Positions 6,530-13,477 are shown, counted from the first letter of the stretch. The stretch: 17,397 bases of DNA from Euryarchaeota archaeon UBA561 (GCA_002502295.1 DANX01000010.1:1497-18893), one strand, 5' to 3'. The notes: generated by a model from the sequence alone, not told the origin. Numbers and translations are program-made.

Positions 6530-6853
6530 ATGGACCCTCAGGTCTTGACCGACGTTGACCGCCCGTTAGGCGTGAACCGCCCGGCGCTGCTTATCCTTGG
6601 TCGACCGACATGCGATGACTGTCAAGCCTACTATTCTCGGCTTGCATCGTGGACACCTTCCGTGCCGTTGGACGTGTTGACATTGAATCTTCGGGCACCG
6701 GAGGGGGCAGCGTTCAGCGCTCGTTATTCATGGGTGAAACACATCGATTACGTTCCGTTCAATGTGCTTTTTGTGAACGGCGAACCCGTTGACCAGTGGA
6801 CAGGCGGAAATCTTGATCGCTTGGAGTCAATCCTCCAAACTTTGGAGGGATAA
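6530..6853 (+). CDS. Thioredoxin-like protein with CDDC active site
   Basis: The 107-residue protein has the thioredoxin fold pattern: beta-strand PALLILGRPTCDDCQAYY with the redox pair C28 and C31, a cis-proline segment YVPFNVLFVNGEPV (Pro76) and the terminal WTGGN helix cap. Likely role: thiol-disulfide exchange in the cytosol (no signal peptide). The residues between the cysteines are Asp-Asp rather than the Gly-Pro of thioredoxin, which should change the redox potential, so a reductase or a specialised partner is possible. The start at 6530 is chosen because GGAGTGAT (6519-6526), overlapping the previous stop, forms a Shine-Dalgarno; an upstream in-frame ATG at 6497 lies inside the previous gene. 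The next gene begins 5 bases after the stop. Confidence 0.85.
   Translation: MDPQVLTDVDRPLGVNRPALLILGRPTCDDCQAYYSRLASWTPSVPLDVLTLNLRAPEGAAFSARYSWVKHIDYVPFNVLFVNGEPVDQWTGGNLDRLESILQTLEG
6844..6850 (+). promoter_or_regulatory. Shine-Dalgarno for the downstream membrane protein
   Basis: GGAGGGA sits 8 bases before the ATG at 6859 and is built from the last codons (Glu-Gly) of the thioredoxin-like gene, immediately before its TAA. This fixes the start and points to coupled translation. Confidence 0.7.
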
Positions 6854-6858
6854 GTCTG

Positions 6859-7686
6859 ATGTTGACGTCCATTCTTCTTTCCGCCTTGCTGGCGGGCGTG
6901 GTGGCAACGGCCGTGACCGTGGCCATTGAGAAGTGGGGCGGTTTGGTTGGAGGCTTGCTTGGTACAGCACCGTCCACGATCGTTCCAGCGGGGATTGGAA
7001 TGTACCTTGCCGGTGGCGAAGCAGCCTTGGTGGCCAGCATGTCCATTGTTCCCCTTGGAATGCTGCTCAATGCGTTGTTCTTGGGCGCGTGGCTCGTCCT
7101 TCCCCGCTGGCTGGGAGGCACGTCAAAACCGCTCTTGTGGACCTCGTTGGGAGCGCTGGCGTTTTGGGGTGTTCTTGGATTGTTGATGCTCGTTTTGGTG
7201 GACGGCGTTCTAGCGTCGAGCATGGACGAGCAGGGGCTGGCCTTGTTCGGTTCCGTGATGCTCTTTATCACGGCGGTGGTGTTCAACCGCCGCCCACACC
7301 CCACTCCAAAAGGAACGAACGCTGTTTCCAAAACCGTTCTCGCCGCTCGAGGTACAATGGCAGCCATGGCCATCGGCCTCGCTGTGTGGCTAGCCGGCCT
7401 CGGCTATCCACTGCTGGCCGGTTTAGCCAGTGTGTTTCCAGCCATTTTCCTCACCAGCATGGTGGCGTTGTGGTTGGCACAAGGTCCGACCGTACCTCAA
7501 GGAGCAGCAGGCCCGATGATGCTGGGCGGCGCTAGCGTAGCGGTTTATGCGAACCTCGCCATGTGGTCGTTGCCGGCTTATGGCGTTGTGATGGGGTCCG
7601 TGGTGGCTTGGTTGGGTTCGGTGGTGGGTTGGTCAATTCCGGCTTTCCTTGTTCTTCGTCGGGTTCACGCCAACGTCAACGGTTGA
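6859..7686 (+). CDS. Polytopic membrane protein with internal duplication, unknown
   Basis: The 275 residues are very hydrophobic, with about eight membrane segments (roughly 3-22, 28-48, 55-80, 91-115, 126-142, 163-180, 182-206, 213-265 containing two). The protein appears to be two homologous halves: KWGGLVGGLLGTAPSTIVPA (25-44), followed by hydrophobic helices ending in LVLP, resembles GLGYPLLAGLASVFPAIFLT (180-199), followed by helices ending in WSLP. This Gly-rich motif with a central Pro recalls DUF3147/GlpM-like small membrane proteins, but I hold that only as a suggestion. A loop of charged residues (143-158) joins the halves. No transporter signature is seen. It is the last gene of the rightward cluster and convergent with xseB. 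Its Shine-Dalgarno is strong. Confidence 0.75.
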   Translation: MLTSILLSALLAGVVATAVTVAIEKWGGLVGGLLGTAPSTIVPAGIGMYLAGGEAALVASMSIVPLGMLLNALFLGAWLVLPRWLGGTSKPLLWTSLGALAFWGVLGLLMLVLVDGVLASSMDEQGLALFGSVMLFITAVVFNRRPHPTPKGTNAVSKTVLAARGTMAAMAIGLAVWLAGLGYPLLAGLASVFPAIFLTSMVALWLAQGPTVPQGAAGPMMLGGASVAVYANLAMWSLPAYGVVMGSVVAWLGSVVGWSIPAFLVLRRVHANVNG

Positions 7687-7728
7687 ACTCCCTGGTCCAG
7701 TGTGGACCCTTTGGTCAGTCCAGGAGTT
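7686..7728 (+). repeat. Nested stem-loops between convergent genes
   Basis: Just after the stop at 7684-7686, GGTCCA-GTG-TGGACC (7694-7708) forms a perfect 6-bp hairpin. It is enclosed by AACTCC (7686-7691) pairing with GGAGTT (7723-7728). A further GGTCGA/TCGACC pair lies at 7734-7739 and 7759-7764. The 115-base gap to xseB holds no gene. A transcript-end structure is plausible, but no U-tract follows, so it is not a typical archaeal terminator. Confidence 0.35.
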
Positions 7729-7801
7729 GACGAGGTCGAAGGTCAACCGTTTGGGTGATCGACCGGCTACGTTTTGAGGTGGATGAGGCCCTTGATGGGT
7801 T

Positions 7802-8023
7802 TCATTCACCGTCTTGAACCATGGCTTCGGCTTCATCGAGGCGCAACTCAGCCAGTCGGCCTTCCACCTCACCCAATTCATCTTGGCATCGCTTGAGGAG
7901 AGCCGTCCCCTCCTCAAACATGGCCAGTGTTTCGTCCAAGGTTTTCCCTCCTCGTTCAAGTTGGGTCACCAGCGTTTCCAGTCGTTGCAAGGCTTCGTCA
8001 TAGGTCATTTTTTCTTCCGTCAT
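7802..8023 (-). CDS. xseB: Exodeoxyribonuclease VII small subunit
   Basis: The 73-residue protein matches the XseB family in length and pattern: MTYDEALQRLETLVTQLERG, then LDETLAMFEEGTALLKRCQ, two antiparallel helices with regular leucines that form a coiled coil and bind the large subunit. The ATG at 8023 overlaps the end of xseA by 4 bases (ATGA), so the two products are translated together. Several small subunits bind each large subunit to make the nuclease that cuts single-stranded DNA from either end to oligonucleotides. The family is nearly universal in bacteria and patchy in archaea. Confidence 0.95.
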   Translation of the reverse strand: MTEEKMTYDEALQRLETLVTQLERGGKTLDETLAMFEEGTALLKRCQDELGEVEGRLAELRLDEAEAMVQDGE

Positions 8024-9282
8024 GGTTGTTCCTCCAGGGATTGAATGGTGTGCACGTCAGCGGCCGCTTGGCCGTCGGCGAATTGGAGTTGAATGGTTTG
8101 TCCTTCTGACAGGCCACTGATGTTTGAAACAACGTCGCCTTTGTCGTTTTGAACCATGGAATAGCCTCGCTCCAAGACGCGTTGCGGGTGGGCTGCTTGC
8201 AGCGTTGCACCGAGGCGGGTCAAGCGTTGTTGGTGACTTGAGAGGCTGGCCTCCATGGTGCGCTGAAGGCGATTGTTGAGCGCCGTTAACCGTTCTTTGG
8301 CGGTGAACATGCCTTTGCCGGGTGCGTGGCGCAATTGGTTGGCAAGCAAGTCCAGGCGTTGACGCAGTTCACCGACACGCCGAACCAAAGCCGCATTGAT
8401 GCGCTCGTCCATCTCATCGTGCAGTTGGAGCAAAGCATTGCGTTCGGGCACCAACCGCTCAACGGCGTTTGACGGGGTTGAGGCTCGCACATCTGCGACG
8501 AGGTCCGAGACGAGGTGGTCCTGTTCGTGGCCCACGGCGGAGATGATGGGGACGGTGCTTGCGAGAATGGCCCGGGCGACCGGTTCAAGGTTGAACGCCC
8601 ACAGGTCTTCCGGAGAACCTCCGCCTCGGCCGACGATGACAGCGTCTACTGGGGGAAGGCCGAGGCGTTGTGCCACCTCAGGTCGGGCCAACTGGCGGGT
8701 CACGGCGAGGCCGCGGACGATTTCTCTTGCGGCATGTTCACCCTGAACGAGCACACCGATGACGGTGGTTCGCATCTCAGGCCAGCGGTTGGCCATCAGG
8801 CGCTTCATGTCCGATAGTGCTGCGGAATCTGTGCCGGTGACAATGGCGACGTGTTTTGGGGGATAGGGTAACCGCCGAGCAGGAATATCAAGCGCGCCCT
8901 CGGCCTTGAGATCAGCGACGAGCTGGCGTTTGGTTTCCTCCATGGCGCCAATGGTTTGAACAGGCTGAATTCGAGCGACCACGATTTGCAGGCGTCCTCG
9001 CTTGGGCCACACGTCCACGCTTCCGATGATGACGACTTCGCTCCCGACCTTGATCGCCGGGTCCACGTTCAATCGAGCGTTTCGCCAGATGACGCAGTCC
9101 ATCTGGCCGACATCGTCCCGCAGCGTGAAGTACACGTTTCCATTGTGAACGCTCCACTGAGACACCTCACCAGAAAGCGCTTGGTGCTGAAACATCGGGT
9201 CGTTCTTGACCGTCTGTTGCACAAGTTGCGCAAACTGACCAATGGGCAGCGGGCCCGTCGTCGTTTGATGACCCGCTGACAT
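8020..9282 (-). CDS. xseA: Exodeoxyribonuclease VII large subunit
   Basis: The 420-residue chain follows the XseA plan: an N-terminal OB-fold for single-stranded DNA (about 12-108, with SGEVSQWSVHNGNVYFTLRD), then the catalytic domain (about 125-320) containing TGTDSAALSDM (149-159), VGRGGGSPEDLWAFN (217-231) and GHEQDHLVSDLVADVRASTPS (251-271), then a long helical coiled-coil region (280-370) and a small C-terminal beta domain with ERGYSMV. His252 and Asp255 correspond to the catalytic HxxD of the family. It degrades single-stranded DNA in repair and recombination. The ATG at 9282 has only a weak AAGGT ribosome site. The upstream 81-base gap (9283-9363) holds no other gene and probably the promoter. 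Its nearest homologues are expected in bacteria, which suggests transfer. Confidence 0.96.
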   Translation of the reverse strand: MSAGHQTTTGPLPIGQFAQLVQQTVKNDPMFQHQALSGEVSQWSVHNGNVYFTLRDDVGQMDCVIWRNARLNVDPAIKVGSEVVIIGSVDVWPKRGRLQIVVARIQPVQTIGAMEETKRQLVADLKAEGALDIPARRLPYPPKHVAIVTGTDSAALSDMKRLMANRWPEMRTTVIGVLVQGEHAAREIVRGLAVTRQLARPEVAQRLGLPPVDAVIVGRGGGSPEDLWAFNLEPVARAILASTVPIISAVGHEQDHLVSDLVADVRASTPSNAVERLVPERNALLQLHDEMDERINAALVRRVGELRQRLDLLANQLRHAPGKGMFTAKERLTALNNRLQRTMEASLSSHQQRLTRLGATLQAAHPQRVLERGYSMVQNDKGDVVSNISGLSEGQTIQLQFADGQAAADVHTIQSLEEQP

Positions 9283-9363
9283 GGTTACCTTGCGGCGTCA
9301 AGGGTTCTTGAATCATCGGGCGCCGCCGCTAGGGTATGTCACCGACTGAGCGGGCGGTGGTCC

Positions 9364-9558
9364 TCATGCCCCACCAGGGGGGTCCTCTTCGGTGGATGTG
9401 CGGGTTTGTTTTCGCTGAAGGCGCTTATGCGCCTGACGGGCTTCCACTTCCTGCAGCTTGTGCTGGATTTTGCGCTTCAGAAAAACCACGACGATCATGA
9501 TGGCGATGACATCCACGAGCAAAATCAGCCAGGTGCTCGCCGTCCACTCGTCGAACAT
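9364..9558 (-). CDS. Small single-span membrane protein, unknown
   Basis: A 64-residue protein. One clear membrane helix lies at about 9-27 (TWLILLVDVIAIMIVVVFL), followed by a very basic helix (28-52) rich in Lys, Arg and Gln and a short acidic/Pro tail. This suggests N-terminus out, C-terminus in the cytoplasm, possibly close to nucleic acid or acidic lipids. No family is recognised. It follows the ferredoxin gene by 9 bases, and a TGAGGA that overlaps the ferredoxin stop serves as its Shine-Dalgarno, so it is probably co-transcribed with that gene. Confidence 0.7.
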   Translation of the reverse strand: MFDEWTASTWLILLVDVIAIMIVVVFLKRKIQHKLQEVEARQAHKRLQRKQTRTSTEEDPPGGA

Positions 9559-9567
9559 GTTGGGTCC

Positions 9568-9915
9568 TCAAATTGGCGGGCGGATGTCAATGTCCACATC
9601 GCCTCGGGGCTTTCCAATGCAGCCGAGGCGTGCTCCCTCTTCCACCAACCAATCGTCGAGGCCTGGCGGGAGGTCCTCAGGGAGCGGAACTTCACCAAGG
9701 ATGAGGCTGACCATGCAGGTGCCGCATGTTCCGGACGTGCAGTTTGTAGGAAGCCGAATGCCGCAGGCTTCAGCGTGTTCAACGATGGTTTCACCTGGAT
9801 TGACAGCGCACTGACCCAAGAGGTGAGGTCCGCGTAGGAATCGAATGACGGGTGGAGGGGAAGAGGCGGCTGATGGTGGCTCGTCGGCGGTCAGACTGGC
9901 CGGACTTGCGGACAT
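9568..9915 (-). CDS. 2Fe-2S ferredoxin (plant/adrenodoxin-type fold)
   Basis: The 115-residue protein has the cluster-binding pattern C59-x4-C64-x2-C67 (NCTSGTCGTCMV) and the distal C99 (LGCIGKP), which defines the [2Fe-2S] ferredoxin domain. The N-terminal 21 residues are Ala/Ser/Pro-rich and probably disordered. The domain carries electrons between reductases and oxygenases or other acceptors in the cytosol; the partner is unknown and no oxidoreductase gene is adjacent. The start at 9915 has GAGGA about 10 bases upstream, and the gene lies 10 bases after the previous one, in an apparent three-gene unit with the coiled-coil/zinc-ribbon protein and the small membrane protein. Confidence 0.93.
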   Translation of the reverse strand: MSASPASLTADEPPSAASSPPPVIRFLRGPHLLGQCAVNPGETIVEHAEACGIRLPTNCTSGTCGTCMVSLILGEVPLPEDLPPGLDDWLVEEGARLGCIGKPRGDVDIDIRPPI

Positions 9916-9925
9916 GGACGTTTCC

Positions 9926-11011
9926 TCATCGAGCTTTTTCTCGGGTCCAGCGGCCCGTTTGCTTGTTGAAGAACAGGCCGGCCTTCTTCATCCACTTGTT
10001 GAATTTGGTCGCTCCTGCGCCGGTTCGCAAGATGAAGTCTTCACGGTCCTCTTGGGCTTGGATGTAATCCTTGGCTGCGAGGGTCTGGTCGATCCAGTCG
10101 TTGATGTCCATCAGGCCTCCTGCTACGACGCTTTCCTCGACCACACGTGTCATCTCGTCGGCGGTAGCGCCGGTTTGTTCGAGGTCCTTTCGGATGAGGT
10201 CGGAGACCGAAGAGAAGTCCATGCTGGCTGGCTTGGGAGGCACAGGGTTGCGCGGTGCCATGTCTGGATCGATAACGATGCGTTCCTCGTCGAGGATGGT
10301 TTCCACTTGCGTGGCCAGTGACGGGGTGAAACTGGTTTCGCATTCCCAGCAGATGAAGGCCCAAGCATCGGGTTGGTCAGGGTCGCGTGATTGGCGGGGG
10401 TCAAGCTCGTCGCCGCACTCGGGACAGGCGTGGAAGATGAGTCCTGGGACGTGTTGCCGTCGGAAGTCAACAATGTCTTGCGGTGTACCTTCAAGCTCCA
10501 ACATTTCGTGGTCTCGAGCGGCTTCCAATCCACGGGTTTCCAGCTGGTCGCGGATCTTGACTTTCTGGTCGTCCTTGCCTTCGTCATGAAGGTTGTTTTC
10601 GAGTTTGACAATCAGTTCAACCGTTTTGCCAAGTCGGTTCATGATGAGTTTCTGAGCACGGAAGGCTTCCACCTTGGCGATTTTGAGGCGCTCTTTCTGC
10701 TCGGCAAGTTCGGCAAGAACGTCCTTTTGTTTTCGTTGGAACTTGATCTCTTCAATACGGGATTCCTGCTTTTTCTCGGGGGCAAGGACCTTTGAGAGAA
10801 ACCGTTCTTTTCCGTGGGATTGCGGTCCTGCCGTGATGATTTCAATGACACCCTGGGCGATTTCTTCTTTGAGCCCATAATTTTCAACGAGCATGGATTT
10901 GTCAATTTTCTTCAAATCACCAATCTTGAGCCCGGCGTCAGCGAGTTGGTTGGCCGTCGTATCGTCAATACCACGACGAAGCAGTGCAAGATAGGTGTCC
11001 TTCTTTGCCAT
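9926..11011 (-). CDS. Coiled-coil protein with N-terminal HhH-like domain and zinc ribbon, unknown
   Basis: The 361-residue protein is not recognised as a named family. The first 62 residues form a helix-hairpin-helix-like domain (LRRGIDDTTANQLADAGLKI, then LVENYGLKEEIAQGVIEIIT), the kind of small helical module used to grip nucleic acid or protein. Residues 80-165 are a long charged coiled coil. A zinc ribbon follows: CPEC (196-199) and CWEC (221-224), 21 residues apart. The C-terminal 130 residues are helical, with a basic end (FNKWMKKAGLFFNKQTGRWT). Likely nucleic-acid or protein-complex associated, but no function is proposed. The start has GGGGGAT about 5-10 bases upstream. It is the first gene of a short operon, 89 bases after ksgA. 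Confidence 0.85.
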   Translation of the reverse strand: MAKKDTYLALLRRGIDDTTANQLADAGLKIGDLKKIDKSMLVENYGLKEEIAQGVIEIITAGPQSHGKERFLSKVLAPEKKQESRIEEIKFQRKQKDVLAELAEQKERLKIAKVEAFRAQKLIMNRLGKTVELIVKLENNLHDEGKDDQKVKIRDQLETRGLEAARDHEMLELEGTPQDIVDFRRQHVPGLIFHACPECGDELDPRQSRDPDQPDAWAFICWECETSFTPSLATQVETILDEERIVIDPDMAPRNPVPPKPASMDFSSVSDLIRKDLEQTGATADEMTRVVEESVVAGGLMDINDWIDQTLAAKDYIQAQEDREDFILRTGAGATKFNKWMKKAGLFFNKQTGRWTREKAR

Positions 11012-11100
11012 CCAAATCCCCCCGACAAGTTAAGGCGAGCAGTCACTCCTAAGAAAACTCTCTCCCCAAGGTGTTCAATCTTACGACCCGTCTTGAAGGT

Positions 11101-11976
11101 TCATGCCTCTTCTTCGCAGGAAGCGAAATCAACGCCCAAATCGGCCCACTCCTCCAGTTCGAAGGTCTCAGGACGGCGCTGAAGACGCGGGTCATGCGCC
11201 ATCGCGTTGTACGCCCTCATCCATCGTGTGGCGTGCCAGCCGGGGATACGAGCCAACCGGCGGGGCGGTTTGCCCAAGGAGCGCTTGAGTTTCTTTCTTC
11301 GTTGGTCAAAGGCCGAGCGAATCATCTGAACCAACAAGCGTCGGTCGCACGGCCATTCCTCATCGTGGGGCGTCATGCGAAGCAGACGCGAGTGGACTTT
11401 TGGCATTGGGGAAAACACGTGCGGTGGCACACGTTCGCCCATGTCGACATCAAAGTCCAACGCCACTACCATGCCGAGGGAGCCAACATCACTTTCGTAT
11501 TCCATGACCACACGTTCGGCGAATTCTTCCTGCACCAGCATGACGGTGTTCTGGAGCGGCGTGGTGTTTGGATTTCGGTGGTAGCGCGTCAGGACATCGA
11601 TGAGGGGGGACGAAATCTGGTAGGGGATGTTGGCCACGATGCGGGTGATGTCGCTCGGCCAACCGATCTGCAGAGCGTCGCCCTCGAGAAGCGTCAACCG
11701 TTCTTCCTCAAGTTCAGCGGCGAACACCGAACGTAGGTGATCACACGCTCCGCTATCAAGCTCGATGGCCGTTACTTTGCACCCCGTCGCAAGCAACACC
11801 TCGGTCAATACTCCTGGGCCCGGGCCAACCTCAAGCACGTGATCTTCAACATCGACATCGGCCCAAGACACGGTGCGTTGAAGCACGTCGTCGTTGACTA
11901 GGAAGTGCTGTCCAAGGGCTTTCTTGAACGGTTGCTTGGCGCGGAGAGCATCAACAAGACGGCGAGCGCCCTTCAT
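11101..11976 (-). CDS. rsmA: 16S rRNA A1518/A1519 dimethyladenosine transferase (KsgA/Dim1)
   Basis: This enzyme uses AdoMet to dimethylate two adjacent adenosines near the 3' end of 16S rRNA during small-subunit maturation. Visible motifs: LGQHFLVNDD (21-30), the AdoMet loop LEVGPGPGVLTEVL (48-61), AIELD (70-74), LEGDAL (97-102), catalytic NIPYQISSP (116-124), FSPMPKVHS (188-196) and the basic FDQRRKKLKRSL (213-224). The length of 291 residues is normal. Its ATG overlaps the stop of the DUF655 gene by 4 bases, so it is the last gene of the L21e-rpoF-DUF655 operon, an order conserved in many archaea. The gene name ksgA is also used. Confidence 0.96.
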   Translation of the reverse strand: MKGARRLVDALRAKQPFKKALGQHFLVNDDVLQRTVSWADVDVEDHVLEVGPGPGVLTEVLLATGCKVTAIELDSGACDHLRSVFAAELEEERLTLLEGDALQIGWPSDITRIVANIPYQISSPLIDVLTRYHRNPNTTPLQNTVMLVQEEFAERVVMEYESDVGSLGMVVALDFDVDMGERVPPHVFSPMPKVHSRLLRMTPHDEEWPCDRRLLVQMIRSAFDQRRKKLKRSLGKPPRRLARIPGWHATRWMRAYNAMAHDPRLQRRPETFELEEWADLGVDFASCEEEA

Positions 11977-12779
11977 GCTTCCACCGGGAGAAGAAGTTCG
12001 ATGAGACGAGGCACGAGCGCTTTGTCTTCCATTTCTTCAACAAAGCGCTGAGCAAGAAGTTCTGCGCCTTTGATCTTGGCCAACGCATTAAGCTCGTCCA
12101 TGGAGGCGAATACACCGACTTGATCCCGAGCCTTCACCATGTTGCGGGCTTTGACCGGTCCGACATCGGGCAGCAATTCGTAGGAATGTTGCTTGAGGGA
12201 CATGGGGCCTGCCTTGTTGTAAAATTCGTCAACGAAGTACTGTGCGTGCTCTTCGACGAACATTTGAACGAGGGAGGGCAAGTCTTGCTTGGCCATGTTG
12301 GACATCTTGTCAAGGTGAGCCATGCCCAAAATACCGATGATATCGGTTCGCTTGGAACGGTCCTTGCCGATGTAGATTCGCTGGTTGATGGGGCGCAGAT
12401 CGCTTCCCTTGACTTTCACCCGGCAAAATGCCAGGCTCTTTTCAGCCATGACGGTGGCAACGCCACCTTTGATGTCGTGTTCAAGCACTCGCGCCCATGA
12501 TTCGTCTTTCAGTGCCTCAGGCTCAGGTCGGGGTTGGTTTTGGCGACCTTGCCCACGGTTACCTTGACCTCGGCCACCTTGGCGGCGTTGACCGCCACGG
12601 CCTCCCCGCTGTCCGCCTTGCGAGCGTTGTTGCGATGGGTCAGGTTTCGGTTGGGGTTTTGGCACCTCTTGGCGACCGGTAGGGGGTGGACTCATGTCGT
12701 ACCTGGACATGTCCTGACCGGTTTTCTTGCGTGGGCCGGATGGGGCTTTGATTTGACGCCTTCGCCGTTGGTCGGACAT
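11973..12779 (-). CDS. DUF655 RNA-binding protein with RG/Q-rich N-terminal tail
   Basis: The 268 residues divide into two parts. Residues 1-90 are low-complexity and disordered: basic at first, Pro-rich at 31-49, then a Gly/Arg/Gln-rich run (50-82). Residues 95-268 are the DUF655 domain: an S1/beta-barrel-like stretch with MAEKSLAFCRVKVKGSDL (111-128), the block RIYIGKDRSKRTDIIGILG (134-152), and a tandem helix-hairpin-helix region (LLPDVGPVKARNMVKAR, 192-208, and NALAKIKGAELL). DUF655 occurs beside ksgA, rpoF and L21e in many archaea and is thought to act in RNA or ribosome biology; its exact job is not known. The start at 12779 is supported by GAGGTGAT upstream. The stop overlaps the ksgA start. 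Confidence 0.92.
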   Translation of the reverse strand: MSDQRRRRQIKAPSGPRKKTGQDMSRYDMSPPPTGRQEVPKPQPKPDPSQQRSQGGQRGGRGGQRRQGGRGQGNRGQGRQNQPRPEPEALKDESWARVLEHDIKGGVATVMAEKSLAFCRVKVKGSDLRPINQRIYIGKDRSKRTDIIGILGMAHLDKMSNMAKQDLPSLVQMFVEEHAQYFVDEFYNKAGPMSLKQHSYELLPDVGPVKARNMVKARDQVGVFASMDELNALAKIKGAELLAQRFVEEMEDKALVPRLIELLLPVEA

Positions 12780-12810
12780 TGGAAATCACCTCGATGAGAT
12801 GCAGTGGGCA

Positions 12811-13164
12811 TCAAATGACTTTGCGCACAATATCGATGACAGCCTCAATTTCGCTGTCTTCAATGACGATGCGCTTGGAGCCAAACACCGCTTTCACGTC
12901 TTCAGGGGTGGCGGGCATGAGTTCAGCCAGTTTAGCGGCAAGGTCGGGGTGCTTGGCCAACGTTCCAACTTCGAGCAGTTTGGTTCGCAATTCTTCGAAC
13001 ACTTCGGATTTGGTAGGAACACCGTTGCGAGCATCGCTTGCGGCCCATTCGGCGTGTTGCAGTGCCCACTTTTGTTCGTATTTCAGGGAACCACGGCGCT
13101 CTTGAGCGTCGTACAGCATCTCACGAACGGTGGCAAAATCAAGGAATCTCTCTTCTTCGGTCAT
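12811..13164 (-). CDS. rpoF: DNA-directed RNA polymerase subunit Rpo4 (RpoF, Rpb4 homologue)
   Basis: The 117-residue protein matches the archaeal Rpb4-like subunit in size and position. The opening FLDFATVREMLYDAQERRGSLKYEQKWALQH has the N-terminal interface helix and the central YEQ-ALQHA pattern; the end (MPATPEDVKAVFGSKRI, VIDIVRKVI) is the typical HRDC-like helical tail in which every archaeal RpoF has a TPDEL/TPEDV box. It pairs with Rpo7 to form the polymerase stalk that helps open the promoter and binds nascent RNA. It starts at 13164 with GAGGG about 9 bases upstream. It lies 9 bases after L21e and 31 before DUF655, the usual archaeal order. Confidence 0.95.
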   Translation of the reverse strand: MTEEERFLDFATVREMLYDAQERRGSLKYEQKWALQHAEWAASDARNGVPTKSEVFEELRTKLLEVGTLAKHPDLAAKLAELMPATPEDVKAVFGSKRIVIEDSEIEAVIDIVRKVI

Positions 13165-13173
13165 GGGTATCCC

Positions 13174-13464
13174 TCATTCAAGCGGACGGAGGTGCTCTGG
13201 GCGAGCAATGACGGTCTTCTGCATGTTTCCGTCCTTCACAGCGACGACCCATGCAACACCTTGGCGCTTTTCGATGAACCCGGTGCGACCGTGGAAGCGG
13301 CGGTGAGGCATACCGCCTTGTTGACCACCGTCGAGGACGATGGCGACGCGGTCGCCCTCCTCGTACTGGTGCATCACGCGGCGGATGTTCAAGCGGCTGC
13401 GTTCGTTCTTTCGTCGTCGCAAAATGCTACGAGTTCCGACTCGCTGACCCTTTGAGCGCTTCAT
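13174..13464 (-). CDS. rpl21e: 50S ribosomal protein L21e
   Basis: The 96-residue basic protein has the L21e signature MPHRRFHGRTGFIEKRQG (about 53-70) and ends with KTVIARPEHLRPLE. The early RRRKNERSRLNIRRVM and EEGDRVAIVLD also fit. L21e is found in archaea and eukaryotes and binds 23S/5S rRNA near the central protuberance. An in-frame TTG at 13479 would add five residues, but GGAGG at 13473-13477 sits exactly 8 bases before the ATG at 13464, so that ATG is chosen. It is the first gene of the L21e-rpoF-DUF655-ksgA operon, downstream of a TATA box at 13534-13542. Confidence 0.96.
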   Translation of the reverse strand: MKRSKGQRVGTRSILRRRKNERSRLNIRRVMHQYEEGDRVAIVLDGGQQGGMPHRRFHGRTGFIEKRQGVAWVVAVKDGNMQKTVIARPEHLRPLE

Positions 13465-13472
13465 TTTTTTCG

Positions 13473-13477
13473 CCTCC
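13473..13477 (-). promoter_or_regulatory. Shine-Dalgarno deciding the L21e start
   Basis: GGAGG on the minus strand, followed by CGAAAAAA and ATG. The 8-base spacing is ideal for the ATG at 13464, and the site would lie inside the coding region if the upstream TTG were used. Confidence 0.8.

Noticed and set aside
12799..13455. A 218-codon plus-strand open frame spanning rpoF and L21e
   Set aside because: It mirrors two certain genes, crosses their boundary, and has no recognisable domain. Such antisense openness is common with this GC-rich codon use.
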